DNA from: Arenimonas sp.
GTDB lineage: Bacteria; Pseudomonadota; Alphaproteobacteria; Rhizobiales; Rhizobiaceae
Length of the DNA stretch: 64,000 bases
Direction of reading: 5' to 3'
NCBI GenBank assembly: GCA_019459145.1
Contig: JAIBEK010000031.1
Span: 1 to 64,000 of the forward strand
The notes beneath the pieces were generated by a model. The model ran no database searches, was not told the DNA's origin, and was given only the letters and a program-made list of their open reading frames with translations. Both the position numbers and the translations under genes were made by a program. Each line of letters opens with the position of its first letter. The first letter of the stretch is position 1. Shown in pieces: positions 9,315 through 22,339 of the stretch.

Positions 9315-10187
9315 TTGAACAAGACGCCGAAGACAGTGTCGGACGTGATCCGTGCCCATTTCGATGGGTTGACGCGCGCTGAGCGTCAGCTCGCAGAGAG
9401 CCTGCTCGACAATTATCCGGTCTCCGGTCTCGGCTCCATCACCACCGTCGCCGACAATGCCGGCGTCTCGACGCCGACCGTGGCGCGCATGGTGCAGAAG
9501 CTCGGCTACAAGGGCTATGCGGAATTCCAGGCCCATCTTCACCATGAACTTGAAGCCACCCTTTCCAATCCGATCGCCAAGCACGATCGCTGGGCGTCGA
9601 ACGCACCGGGCACCCATATTCTCAACCGTTTCGCCGATGCGGTGATGAACAATATGCGCCAGACCTTGAGCGCACTCGACACGCGGTCGTTCGATGGCGC
9701 GGCGCGACTGCTCTCGGATCGCAAGCGCAACGTCTATTTCGTCGGCGGGCGGATCACCGCGGCGCTGGCCGAGTATTTCTTCACCCACATGCAGGTCATC
9801 CGGCCGAAAACGGCGCTGATGTCGTCGAATACCAGCGCCTGGCCGCAGAACGTGCTGAACATGAGCGCCGGCGATGTGCTGGTGATCTTCGACATCCGCC
9901 GCTACGAGGCCGACATGGAGACGCTTGCCGAAGTCGCCAAGGCCAGCGGGGTCGAGATCATCCTCTTCACCGACCCTTGGAGCTCGCCGGTGGCCAAGCA
10001 CGCCAGCCACTGCTTCAGGATCGACATCGAGGCGCCCTCGGCATGGGACAGCTCGGTCGTCACATTGTTCGTGGTAGAAGCGCTGATCGAGGCAGTGCAA
10101 AGCTCGGCCTGGGACGAAACCCGCGAACGCATGAACACGCTGGAGGGGCTTTTCGAGCAGGCGCGGCTGTTTCGCAAGCCGCACTGA
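9315..10187 (+). CDS. RpiR family transcriptional regulator (HTH-SIS)
   Basis: A 290-residue regulator: an N-terminal HTH_6 domain (about 5-80, with TVADNAGVSTPTVARMVQKLGY as recognition region, shown only in part here) and a C-terminal SIS sugar-phosphate-type domain (about 125-260, NVYFVGGRITAALAE). The best start is TTG at 9315; no ATG or GTG further upstream restores the HTH. It is divergent from the TRAP/GS/ADH operon and directly upstream of an ABC importer, so it probably regulates one or both. SIS domains usually bind phosphosugars, but regulators in this position also respond to other metabolites. Confidence 0.92.
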   Translation: MNKTPKTVSDVIRAHFDGLTRAERQLAESLLDNYPVSGLGSITTVADNAGVSTPTVARMVQKLGYKGYAEFQAHLHHELEATLSNPIAKHDRWASNAPGTHILNRFADAVMNNMRQTLSALDTRSFDGAARLLSDRKRNVYFVGGRITAALAEYFFTHMQVIRPKTALMSSNTSAWPQNVLNMSAGDVLVIFDIRRYEADMETLAEVAKASGVEIILFTDPWSSPVAKHASHCFRIDIEAPSAWDSSVVTLFVVEALIEAVQSSAWDETRERMNTLEGLFEQARLFRKPH

Positions 10188-10348
10188 CAAAGAGCAAGGG
10201 GAGTGGAGAACAGACGAGGACGAGCCCGGAGCTTCCAGACGCGACGATCTTCATCGCGAAAGATCCCCTGCCGGAACCGTCACATAACTATCATGCAAGC
10301 TGAATAACAGTCCGCAACGGTGCATTAGAACCAACAAGGAGAAATCCA

Positions 10349-11455
10349 GTGAACACTTATCTTCGTCGCATGCTCTCGCTGTCGACCGCAATGGTCGTCG
10401 CCTCCACCTCGCTCGCCTTCGCCGAGCCGAGCGCCGAACTGATCGAAGCTGCCAAGAAGGAAGGCATGCTGACCACGATCGCCCTGCCCCACAGCTGGTG
10501 CGGCTATGGCGACGTCATCGCCGGCTTCAAGGCGAAGTACCCGGAAATCAAGGTCAACGAACTGAACCCGGATGCCGGCTCGGCCGACGAAGTCGAAGCC
10601 ATCAAGGCCAACAAGGACAACAAGGGCCCGCAGGCTCCGGACGTCGTCGACGTCGGTCTGGCCTTCGGCCCGCAGATGAAGGCCGACGGCCTGCTGCAGC
10701 CCTACAAGGTCTCCACCTGGGACGAAATTCCGGACACCATCAAGGACGCCGAAGGCTACTGGTACGGCGACTATTACGGCGTTCTCTCGTTCATCGTGAA
10801 CAAGGACCTGGTCAAGAACACCCCGGCCGACTGGGCCGACCTGCTGAAGCCGGAATATGCCGGTCAGGTCGCGCTCGCCGGCGACCCGCGCGCCTCGAAC
10901 CAGGCCATCCTCGGCGTTCTCGCCGCCGGCCTGCACAAGGGTGCCAAGGCTGGTGAGGAATCCGGCAAGGCTGGCCTGGAATACTTCGCCGAGCTGAACA
11001 AGGCCGGCAACTTCGTTCCGGTCATCGCCAAGGCCGGCACGATCGCCCAGGGCGCAACCCCGATCGCCATCGCCTGGGACTACAACGTGCTGGCATGGCG
11101 CGATGAGCTTGCCGACAACCCGCCGGTCGAAGTCGTCGTTCCGAAGACCGGCGTTCTCGCCGGCGTCTACGTCCAGGGCATTTCCGCCTTCGCCCCCCAT
11201 CCGAACGCCGCCAAGCTGTGGATGGAATACCTCTACTCCGACGAAGGCCAGAACCTGTGGCTGAAGGGCTACTGCCACCCGGCCCGCTTCAACGCCATGG
11301 TCAAGGACGGCAAGGTCCAGAAGGAACTCCTGGACGCCCTGCCGCCGGCTGAAAGCTATGAAGCCGCCATCTTCCCGACCGTTGAAGAGCAGAACGCCAA
11401 CAAGACCGTCGTGACCGGCGGCTGGGACAGCGTCGTCGGCGCCAACGTCCAGTAA
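10349..11455 (+). CDS. ABC transporter substrate-binding protein
   Basis: A 368-residue periplasmic binding protein with a Sec signal (MNTYLRRML...STSLAFAE, cleavage near residue 25). It belongs to the Fe3+/polyamine/aminophosphonate type II binding-protein cluster (LPHSWCGYGDVIAGFKAKYP, YYGVLSFIVNKDLV, PNAAKLWMEYLYSDEGQ in pieces). GTG start at 10349 with AAGGAG seven bases upstream. Codon use is strongly biased to C-ending preferred codons, as expected of an abundant receptor. First gene of the importer operon; ligand unknown, polyamine or amino compound likely. Confidence 0.93.
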   Translation: MNTYLRRMLSLSTAMVVASTSLAFAEPSAELIEAAKKEGMLTTIALPHSWCGYGDVIAGFKAKYPEIKVNELNPDAGSADEVEAIKANKDNKGPQAPDVVDVGLAFGPQMKADGLLQPYKVSTWDEIPDTIKDAEGYWYGDYYGVLSFIVNKDLVKNTPADWADLLKPEYAGQVALAGDPRASNQAILGVLAAGLHKGAKAGEESGKAGLEYFAELNKAGNFVPVIAKAGTIAQGATPIAIAWDYNVLAWRDELADNPPVEVVVPKTGVLAGVYVQGISAFAPHPNAAKLWMEYLYSDEGQNLWLKGYCHPARFNAMVKDGKVQKELLDALPPAESYEAAIFPTVEEQNANKTVVTGGWDSVVGANVQ

Positions 11456-11472
11456 TCCCTGAAAAGAACCAG

Positions 11473-11501
11473 GCCCCGGTCCGACTTGTTCGGGCCGGGG
11501 C
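11473..11501 (+). promoter_or_regulatory. Intercistronic GC-rich hairpin between receptor and permease genes
   Basis: GCCCCGGTCC pairs with GGGCCGGGGC across a 9-base loop. No T run follows, so it is more likely an mRNA-stabilising or attenuating stem than a full terminator. Such stems behind a binding-protein gene allow more receptor than permease. Confidence 0.55.
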
Positions 11502-11571
11502 TTGCCAATTGAGAAGCGTCGGCCATACTTTGGCGCCCTGCATCAACGCCGTTCAGCGAAGACCCGCCATC

Positions 11572-12447
11572 ATGACCCAGGAACCTTCCGCGCCCAGACT
11601 GCGCCTGCCGCTGACATGGGTGGGGCTGCTGCCCTTCGTGATCTTCGTGGTGATGTTCCTGGTGCTGCCCACCATGCACATCGTCATCGGCGCCTTCCAG
11701 ACCCGGGACGGCGCATTCACGCTGCAGAACATCCTCGACCTGAACTCCGGCACGATCCCGTCGAGCTACTGGATTTCGGTAAAGATCTCCGTCGCCTCGG
11801 CAGCACTCGGCTGCCTGATCGGTTTCGGCATGGCCGCGGCCGTCGTCTTCGGCGCCGTGCCGCGCTGGTTCAAGGCGCCCTTGCTGACCTTCTCCGGCGT
11901 CGCCTCGAACTTTGCCGGCGTGCCGCTTGCCTTCGCCTTCCTCGCGACCTTCGGTCCGGTCGGCCTCGTCACCGTGCTGCTGCGCAACAATTTCGGCATC
12001 GTCCTGCAGCGCGATCTCGGCTTCAGCATTCTGAGCTTCTGGGGCCTGACGATCACCTATCTGTTCTTCCAGATCCCGCTGATGATCCTGATCATCACAC
12101 CTGCGCTCGAGGGCCTTAAGCGCGAATGGCGCGAGGCGGCCGAGGTTCTGGGGGCGACCGGCCTGCAATACTGGCGCATGGTCGCCCTGCCGATTCTCTT
12201 TCCGTCGATCCTCGGCACCTTCGCCCTGCTGTTCGCCAATGCCTTCGGCGCGGTTGCGACCGCCATCGCGCTGACCGGATCGAGCCTCAACATCGTGCCG
12301 ATCCAGCTTTATGCCCAGATCCGCGGCGACGTGCTCGGCAATCCGCATCTCGGCTATGCCATGGCCTTCGGCATGATCGTCGTCACCGCCATCGCCAACA
12401 TCGCCTATATCCTGCTGCGGGTGCGCGCCGAAAGGTGGCTGAAATGA
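11572..12447 (+). CDS. ABC transporter permease (first)
   Basis: A 291-residue inner-membrane permease of the PotB/PhnV-like group with six membrane segments. The EAA loop that contacts the ATPase is seen at LKREWREAAEVLGATGLQYW (about 182-201). The ATG at 11572 (MTQEPSAP) is the likely start; upstream codons read through the intercistronic hairpin region. Its stop overlaps the next start (ATGA at 12444), so the two permeases are translationally coupled and form the heterodimeric channel. Confidence 0.93.
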   Translation: MTQEPSAPRLRLPLTWVGLLPFVIFVVMFLVLPTMHIVIGAFQTRDGAFTLQNILDLNSGTIPSSYWISVKISVASAALGCLIGFGMAAAVVFGAVPRWFKAPLLTFSGVASNFAGVPLAFAFLATFGPVGLVTVLLRNNFGIVLQRDLGFSILSFWGLTITYLFFQIPLMILIITPALEGLKREWREAAEVLGATGLQYWRMVALPILFPSILGTFALLFANAFGAVATAIALTGSSLNIVPIQLYAQIRGDVLGNPHLGYAMAFGMIVVTAIANIAYILLRVRAERWLK

Positions 12448-13235
12448 GCTTGTGGACACGCATTACCGGCTGGACCGCCCTGATCCTCGGGCTGCTCTAT
12501 TTCTTCGTGCCGCTCGGCGGCCTGTTCGAGTTCTCGCTGAAGGCGCGGCGCGGCGTCTATTCGTTAGACGCCTATGCCAAGGTTCTGGCCGATCCGCAGT
12601 TCCAGCAGACATTTACCTATTCCGTCGTGATGGCCCTGGTCACCATCGCCATCGGCGTGGTTCTGGTGGTGCCGACCGCCTTCTGGGTCAGGCTGAAAAT
12701 GCCCTGGGCCCGGCCCTATGTCGAATTCCTGACATTGATGCCACTTGTCATCCCCGCCATCGTCATCGTCTTCGGCTATATCCGCCTCTACAACACCTCG
12801 AGCTTCCTGCCGCTGACCGGCTCGGTGCTCGGCACCAACCTGCTGCTCGCCTTCGGCTATACCATCCTTGCCCTGCCCTACATGTACCGCGCAGTCGACA
12901 CCGGACTGAGAACCATCGACGTCGCCACGCTGACCGAGGCGGCCCAGAGCCTCGGTGCCGGATGGGTGACCATTCTCGGGCGGGTCATTCTGCCCAACGT
13001 CATCCCCGCCGTCCTGTCCGGCGCCTTCCTGACCTTCGCCATCGTCATCGGCGAATTCACCCTCGCCGCCCTGCTCGACCGGCCGGCCTTCGGTCCCTAC
13101 CTGCAACGGATCGGTGCCAACAAGGCCTACGAACCCTTCGCACTGTCGGTGATCGCCTTCGGCATCACCTGGGGCTGCCTCGTGCTGATCCAGCTCGTCT
13201 CGCGCCTGCAGAAGACCACCCAACGCCCCGCCTGA
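12444..13235 (+). CDS. ABC transporter permease (second)
   Basis: A 263-residue permease of the PotC type with about six membrane segments and the EAA loop at LTEAAQSLGAGWVTILGRV. The start ATG at 12444-12446 overlaps the stop of the first permease. The coupled ATPase gene begins ten bases after its stop. It forms the translocation pore with its partner in the inner membrane. Confidence 0.93.
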   Translation: MSLWTRITGWTALILGLLYFFVPLGGLFEFSLKARRGVYSLDAYAKVLADPQFQQTFTYSVVMALVTIAIGVVLVVPTAFWVRLKMPWARPYVEFLTLMPLVIPAIVIVFGYIRLYNTSSFLPLTGSVLGTNLLLAFGYTILALPYMYRAVDTGLRTIDVATLTEAAQSLGAGWVTILGRVILPNVIPAVLSGAFLTFAIVIGEFTLAALLDRPAFGPYLQRIGANKAYEPFALSVIAFGITWGCLVLIQLVSRLQKTTQRPA

Positions 13236-13245
13236 GGATAGATTT

Positions 13246-14304
13246 ATGGCATTCCTGACCCTGACGAATATCGAGAAGTCCTTCGGCTCGGTCAAAGTCG
13301 TCCACGATTTCGACATGTCGATCGACAAAGGCGAGTTCGTCTCCTTCCTCGGCCCCTCCGGCTGCGGCAAGACGACGATCCTGCGCATGGTCGCCGGCTT
13401 CGAGATCCCGTCGGGCGGTACGATCACGATCGACGGCAAGGACCAGTCGCGTCTGAAGCCGAACCAGCGCAATATCGGCATGGTGTTCCAGGCCTATGCG
13501 CTGTTTCCCAACATGAACGTGTTCGACAACGTCGCCTTCGGCCTGAAGGTGGCGGGCAAGCCCAAGGACGAAATCCAGGCGCGCGTCACGGAAATGCTGA
13601 AGCTCATCCATCTGGAGCATCTCGCCGACCGCTACCCCTACCAGATGTCGGGCGGCCAGCAGCAGCGCGTGGCGCTCGCCCGCGCGCTGGCACCTAAACC
13701 GCAGGTGCTGCTGCTCGACGAACCGCTCTCGGCGCTCGATGCGAAGATCCGCGTGTCGCTGCGCGAGGAAATCCGCCACATCCAGCGCCAGCTCGGGATC
13801 ACCACGATCTTCGTCACCCACGACCAGGAAGAGGCGCTGTCGATCTCCGACCGCGTGGTCGTGATGAATGCCGGCCGTGCGGACCAGATCGGCACGCCTT
13901 TCGAGATCTACAATCGGCCGGCCACCCGCTTCGTCGCCTCCTTCGTCGGCACACTCAACCTGATCGAGGCGAAGGTCGTCGATCCGCAAAAAAGCATCGT
14001 CGCGATCGGCGATCAGACGATCGTGCTGGGGGAAAAGTTCGACATGGCAGCCGGCAGCGCGGTGCAACTGGCCATGCGCCCGGAAGCCGGCTCCATCCTG
14101 CCCGGAGCGACCGGCAATACGACGCTGACCGGCCAGGTCGTGTCGAGCCACTTCCTCGGCTCGGTCATCCGCACCCGGATGAATGTCGCCGGCAACACCG
14201 TGTCCTTCGACATGTTCAACGATCCCAACATGGCACCGCCGGCGATCGGCGATACCGTGTCGCTGAAACTCGATTCCGCCGATCTCATCATCCTCCAGGC
14301 CTGA
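13246..14304 (+). CDS. ABC transporter ATP-binding protein (PotA/FbpC type)
   Basis: A 352-residue ATPase with all motifs: Walker A GPSGCGKTT (about 39-47), Q-loop, signature MSGGQQQRV, Walker B LLLDEPLSALD and the H-loop VTHDQEEA, then a C-terminal TOBE region (about 240-350) typical of polyamine, iron and aminophosphonate importers. It energises the two permeases encoded just upstream. Confidence 0.95.
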   Translation: MAFLTLTNIEKSFGSVKVVHDFDMSIDKGEFVSFLGPSGCGKTTILRMVAGFEIPSGGTITIDGKDQSRLKPNQRNIGMVFQAYALFPNMNVFDNVAFGLKVAGKPKDEIQARVTEMLKLIHLEHLADRYPYQMSGGQQQRVALARALAPKPQVLLLDEPLSALDAKIRVSLREEIRHIQRQLGITTIFVTHDQEEALSISDRVVVMNAGRADQIGTPFEIYNRPATRFVASFVGTLNLIEAKVVDPQKSIVAIGDQTIVLGEKFDMAAGSAVQLAMRPEAGSILPGATGNTTLTGQVVSSHFLGSVIRTRMNVAGNTVSFDMFNDPNMAPPAIGDTVSLKLDSADLIILQA

Positions 14305-14447
14305 GGCGATCCATCGCCCGGCCATGGGCATCGCGGTCCGGGGGCGCTCATCCGATCCGCGTGAGATATGCGCACGAACGATCCACTTTGTTTACAAAAT
14401 CATGGAAACATGAGGGTCGGCTCGACGGGATGTGTGAGGATCAACGC

Positions 14448-15611
14448 ATGGGGAAGGACGACGGTCAGGATCTGCCGGTTTCCGCCTCGCAATTCATGGC
14501 CCAGTTCATGCGGCTGAAGCGCGGCTCGATCAGCCGGCGCCACTTCCTCGGCGTCACCGGCCTCGGCCTTGCGACCGCAGTTCTTGGCAGCACCGGCGGC
14601 CGGCCCTTCGCCGGCCCGGCCGCGGCACAGGGCGGAGAGCAGCATGTCCATCTCAATTCATGGCCAAACTACCATGACCCGGCGACCTTCGAAGCGTTCG
14701 CCGCCGCAACCGGCATTGCCGTGCAACTGAGCGTCACCAGTTCGAACGAGACAATGCTCAGGGAATTGACCACGGGCACCGCCAGTTGGGACCTCTTCGT
14801 CCCGACCAATCACACGATCTCCACCTATGTGGAACGTGACCTGATCGAAGAACTCGACCTCGCCCGCCTCCAGCATTACAGCGCCGCCAGCCAGAACCTG
14901 CTGTTCACCTGGGCCGGCCAGGTGTCCGGCCGGACCTATGCCGTGCCGAAGAACTGGGGAACGACCGGCATCGCCGTCAACACGGGCGAGCTTAGAACGG
15001 GTATCTCGAGCTGGAAGGACTTTTTCGCGACCGCAATGAACGAGGGCAGCGGGCGCACCATCGTCCACGACTATCAGATGACGACCATCGGCAGCGCGCT
15101 CGTCTCCCTCGGCCATTCATTCAACTCCGTCGACCCGGGAGAACTGGCAGAGGCGGAAAAGCTGCTGCTCGCGGTCAAACCGCACTTGTTGGCGATCGAC
15201 AGCGACTATCAGGCCGCCATGCGTGCCGGTGACGCATGGCTGACCATGTGTTGGACCAATGACGGCCTGCAATTGAACCGCGACATGCCGGAGATCGAGT
15301 TCACGCTCGGAATTGATGGCGGAGAAATCTGGACGGACTACTTCGCCATACCGAAATCCGCGCCGAACAAGGCGGCGGCCTATGCCCTGCTCGACTTCCT
15401 GCTGGACCCGGCCGTGGCGGCACGCGAGCACATGACCAACGGCGCGCCGACCACCGACCGCCGGGTCATGGAGCTTTTGCCGAAGGAGATCAGATCCAAC
15501 AGGATCATCTATCCGGACGAAGCCGCCCTCACCCCACTGGAATTCGGCGCGGCGGTGACGCTGACCGATCCCGGCCGCGCCGACCTGATGGCGCGCTTCA
15601 AGGCGGCCTGA
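14448..15611 (+). CDS. Second extracellular solute-binding protein, PotD-like, Tat-exported
   Basis: About 387 residues. After an N-terminal lead comes ISRRHFLGVTGLG, a twin-arginine signal, with the hydrophobic core and an Ala-rich cleavage region (GPAAAQ). The mature part resembles the spermidine/putrescine receptor PotD (LNSWPNYHDPATFEAF, AYALLDFLLDPAVA). The ATG at 14448 has GAGG eight bases upstream; earlier in-frame ATGs (14361, 14430) lack one. It follows the ABC operon by 143 bases and has no permease genes of its own, so it may feed the same importer with a second ligand. That sharing is inference. Confidence 0.88.
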   Translation: MGKDDGQDLPVSASQFMAQFMRLKRGSISRRHFLGVTGLGLATAVLGSTGGRPFAGPAAAQGGEQHVHLNSWPNYHDPATFEAFAAATGIAVQLSVTSSNETMLRELTTGTASWDLFVPTNHTISTYVERDLIEELDLARLQHYSAASQNLLFTWAGQVSGRTYAVPKNWGTTGIAVNTGELRTGISSWKDFFATAMNEGSGRTIVHDYQMTTIGSALVSLGHSFNSVDPGELAEAEKLLLAVKPHLLAIDSDYQAAMRAGDAWLTMCWTNDGLQLNRDMPEIEFTLGIDGGEIWTDYFAIPKSAPNKAAAYALLDFLLDPAVAAREHMTNGAPTTDRRVMELLPKEIRSNRIIYPDEAALTPLEFGAAVTLTDPGRADLMARFKAA

Positions 15612-15848
15612 CGGCTCGGCTCGACTTCGCAGAAAGAAGGCGCAGACCGATGTCGGCACCGGCGGCCTGCAGATCAGCGCATGACCGGCTTTTTCGATTC
15701 CGCCTCAATGCCTTGCGGGCGCCACCTGAATCGATGCGGGAGGCACTTGATTCATCCTCTCAAGGCGTTGAATCTGCTTCTGAGCGCGCAGAGAGGCTCC
15801 ACCGCATCGATTGGACTCGATGGCCGGGGCCGGCGAACAGGACGGCGA

Positions 15849-19619
<3,771 letters not shown>

Positions 19620-19658
19620 GGCCTACCCCTTCCTTACAAAAGACAATACAGCGAAATC

Positions 19659-19678
19659 ACATAAAGATATGTTTATGT
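19659..19678. promoter_or_regulatory. Palindromic operator candidate upstream of metH (SahR/SamR-like)
   Basis: ACATAAAGATATGTTTATGT is symmetric at 18 of 20 positions and lies 40 bases upstream of the metH start. ArsR-type regulators of methionine and S-adenosylhomocysteine metabolism in Proteobacteria bind AT-rich palindromes around an ATAAAGATAT core, so control by such a protein is likely. It also lies upstream of the divergent AGE-family gene (135 bases away). The regulator gene is not in the window. Confidence 0.6.
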
Positions 19679-19813
19679 CAACATACGAATGACATTCTCA
19701 CCCCATTTACCCTGCGCACCACCACCGGCGTACGAAACCTTCAGCCTCGGTGACAAGCGAGGCGTTTGCCGCTATTGCATTCAAACGATTAGATGCACGA
19801 CGGGAGGAACGTC

Positions 19814-21070
19814 ATGTCCGTGGTCACCCCAGCTTCGGCCCTGGCAGAGAACTGGACCGGCCGGCCCTATCACCGCAAATGGTTGCTGGACCAGGCAAAC
19901 GGCCTGTTCGATTTCTTCCAGTATGGCAGTATCAACCCGAAGGGCGGTTTCTTCGATCTGACGCGTGACGGCAAGCCGATCTCCACCGACAATCCGGTGC
20001 GCGGCATCCATGCCAGCGCCCGCATGGTCCACTGCTTCGCGATCGGCGATCTTCTCGGCCGCCCGGGGGCTGCCGACATCGTCGATCACGGCATGCAGTT
20101 CCTGTGGAACCGCCATCGCGACGAGACCCATGGCGGTTACTTCTGGCAAGTGGACGACAATGGCGCAGCCGACGCCTCGAAGCAGGGCTACGGCCACGCC
20201 TTCGTTCTGCTGGCGGCGTCATCCGCCAAGACGGTCGGGCATCCGCTGGCCGACCGGATGCTCGCAGATATTACCGAGATACTGGAAACCCGGTTCTGGG
20301 ACGACAAGCACGGCGCAATCGCCGAGGAATTCTCCGCCGACTGGCAACCGGTGCCCGGCTATCGCGGCCAGAACTCCAACATGCATCTCACTGAAGCACT
20401 GATGGCCGCCTTCGAGGCGACCGGCGAGCGTCATTATCTCGACAAGGCGGAAAGCATCGCCGATCTCCTGATCCGCCGCCGCGCCGCCGAACAGGGCTAT
20501 CGCGTGCCCGAGCATTTCGACGAGAGTTGGACGCTCGACCGCATCTATTATCACCCTAACGAGATGTTCCGCCCGGCCGGCACCACGCCCGGCCACTGGC
20601 TGGAATGGGCCCGCCTGGTGCTGCAATTGTGGGCGCTCGGCGACAAGAAGCACAACTGGATGCCGGAGGCGGCGCGTGGCCTGTTCTTCCAGTCCATGTC
20701 GCTCGGCTGGGACAAGGACCAGGCCGGCTTCTTCTATACGCTCGACTGGGAGAACGTACCCGACAAGCGGATGAAGCTCTGGTGGCCGCTGTGCGAAGGT
20801 GCCGCCGCCGCGCACTTTCTCAACCAGCATCTGCCGAGCGACTTCCATGAAGAGAGTTACCGCAAGATCTGGAGCTTCATCGCCAATCACAGCCTCGACC
20901 ACGCTTTCGGCGGCTGGCACGAGGAACTGACCCAAGACTTGAAACCTTCGAGCACATTGTTTCCCGGCAAGGGGGACATCTACCACGCGCTGCAGGCATG
21001 CCTCATCCCGCTCTTCCCGGCGACGGGAAGCCTGACCCGCGTGATCGGGGAAACCGGCGGGGCCGTCTGA
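19814..21070 (+). CDS. AGE family epimerase/isomerase
   Basis: A 418-residue (alpha/alpha)6-barrel protein of the N-acylglucosamine 2-epimerase superfamily, which includes mannose isomerase, cellobiose 2-epimerase and sulfoquinovose isomerase YihS. Recognisable blocks are YGHAFVLLAA, NSNMHLTEAL, PGHWLEWARL and GGWHEEL, with the conserved histidines in H-L-T-E and the C-terminal GGWHE. The ATG at 19814 has a strong GGGAGGA site; a 7-codon longer version starting at 19793 has none. Divergent from metH. The exact sugar cannot be decided. Confidence 0.88.
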   Translation: MSVVTPASALAENWTGRPYHRKWLLDQANGLFDFFQYGSINPKGGFFDLTRDGKPISTDNPVRGIHASARMVHCFAIGDLLGRPGAADIVDHGMQFLWNRHRDETHGGYFWQVDDNGAADASKQGYGHAFVLLAASSAKTVGHPLADRMLADITEILETRFWDDKHGAIAEEFSADWQPVPGYRGQNSNMHLTEALMAAFEATGERHYLDKAESIADLLIRRRAAEQGYRVPEHFDESWTLDRIYYHPNEMFRPAGTTPGHWLEWARLVLQLWALGDKKHNWMPEAARGLFFQSMSLGWDKDQAGFFYTLDWENVPDKRMKLWWPLCEGAAAAHFLNQHLPSDFHEESYRKIWSFIANHSLDHAFGGWHEELTQDLKPSSTLFPGKGDIYHALQACLIPLFPATGSLTRVIGETGGAV

Positions 21071-21132
21071 ACCCGCCTTACTCGCGGCTGAACTGATGCC
21101 GGCCGGACTTCAAGGAGGCAGCGACCGCGAAC

Positions 21133-22335
21133 CTATTCCTTGCGTTCCTCGACCAGCGTGCGCGCGCTGATCATATCGCTCGGATGCAGGATGACCCGCT
21201 CGCCTTCGGCAAGCCCGCCCAGCAGTTCGGCCGTCTCGTCGTTCATCTGCCCGATCTCGACCGCGACCTGCTGCGCCCGGCCGTCGCGGACCACGAAGGC
21301 GCTCCACTGCCGGCCATCGCGGAACAGCGCGCTGATCGGCAGTTGCAGCGTCTGGTCGCTCTGCCACAAGGTCAGCCGCGCATAGACGCGGAACCCATGA
21401 CCGAGGCGCGGATCGCTGTCCTCCAGATCGAGAACGAGATTGACCCTCTGCTCCTCGATGCCGAGCGCCGAGACCTTGGTGAAACCCGCCGGATCGATGC
21501 GCCTGACCTTGGCCGCCAAGGCCTTGTCACCGCCCCAGTCGAAGATCTCCGCCGTCGAACCGGGCGCGATGCGCACGGCATCCGACGACAGGAGGTCGAC
21601 GGTCACCTCCAGATCACCAGGATCGCCGATCTCGGCGATCCTGGTGCCGACCGCCACCGGCTGCTCGCTCTTGGCGAAAACCGACAGGATGACGCCGTCG
21701 ACCGGCGCGGTCAGGTAGACACAGCAACTGGCGTCAGGCTGCCGGTTGGGGTCACTGGGAGGAATGAGCCGCGCCTCGGCGCTCGCCAGTTCGGCCTTGC
21801 GCAACTCGATCGCGGCCTGCGCCGAACCGATTTGCGCTTCGAGCACCTCGACATCCGTACCGGCCTTCTGCAGCGCGCTCTGGGCAAGAAATTTCGTCTT
21901 GGCCAGCGCCTCCGCCCGCTGCAGGTTGTCGCGCGCGAACTGCAAGTCGGATTGCAGGCGCTTCAGGTCGATCTCGGCCATCGACACCGCAGCCCGCGCC
22001 GCATCGCGCGCGGCGACAAGTTCGGCCTGGCTGCGGCTGTCGATCAGCGGCGGATCGAGCGGATGGATCGCCGCCACCACGGTCACGCCCGCCCTGACCG
22101 TGTCGCCCTCGTCAAGTACCGTGCGGGCGAGATGGCCGGCAATCGGTGACGACACCGCATAGACCTCGCGAACCCGCGTCACGCCCTCCTGCGACACCGT
22201 CACCCGCATCGGTCCGCGCGTCACTGCGCCCACGTCCACCATTTGCGGCTTTTCCCGAAGCGCATAGGCGAAGCCGGCAATGATCGCACCGACAGCAACG
22301 GCACTGAAAACCCGTTTGATCCATTTTCCCTGCAT
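21133..22335 (-). CDS. HlyD/RND-type periplasmic adaptor of an ABC exporter
   Basis: A 400-residue membrane-fusion protein with one N-terminal membrane anchor (about 9-26), a lipoyl-like half motif (VRAGVTVVAAIHP), a coiled-coil hairpin (about 80-185) and the barrel domains (APVDGVILSVFAKSEQPVAVG in part). Last gene of the ATPase-permease-adaptor operon, four bases after the permease stop. It would bridge the inner-membrane exporter to an outer-membrane channel, as DevB or MacA do. Confidence 0.9.
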   Translation of the reverse strand: MQGKWIKRVFSAVAVGAIIAGFAYALREKPQMVDVGAVTRGPMRVTVSQEGVTRVREVYAVSSPIAGHLARTVLDEGDTVRAGVTVVAAIHPLDPPLIDSRSQAELVAARDAARAAVSMAEIDLKRLQSDLQFARDNLQRAEALAKTKFLAQSALQKAGTDVEVLEAQIGSAQAAIELRKAELASAEARLIPPSDPNRQPDASCCVYLTAPVDGVILSVFAKSEQPVAVGTRIAEIGDPGDLEVTVDLLSSDAVRIAPGSTAEIFDWGGDKALAAKVRRIDPAGFTKVSALGIEEQRVNLVLDLEDSDPRLGHGFRVYARLTLWQSDQTLQLPISALFRDGRQWSAFVVRDGRAQQVAVEIGQMNDETAELLGGLAEGERVILHPSDMISARTLVEERKE

Positions 22336-22339
22336 TGGG

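Noticed and set aside
19620-19813. SAM riboswitch upstream of metH
   Set aside because: No SAM-II or SAM-I core can be built in the short leader; the visible signal is a DNA palindrome.
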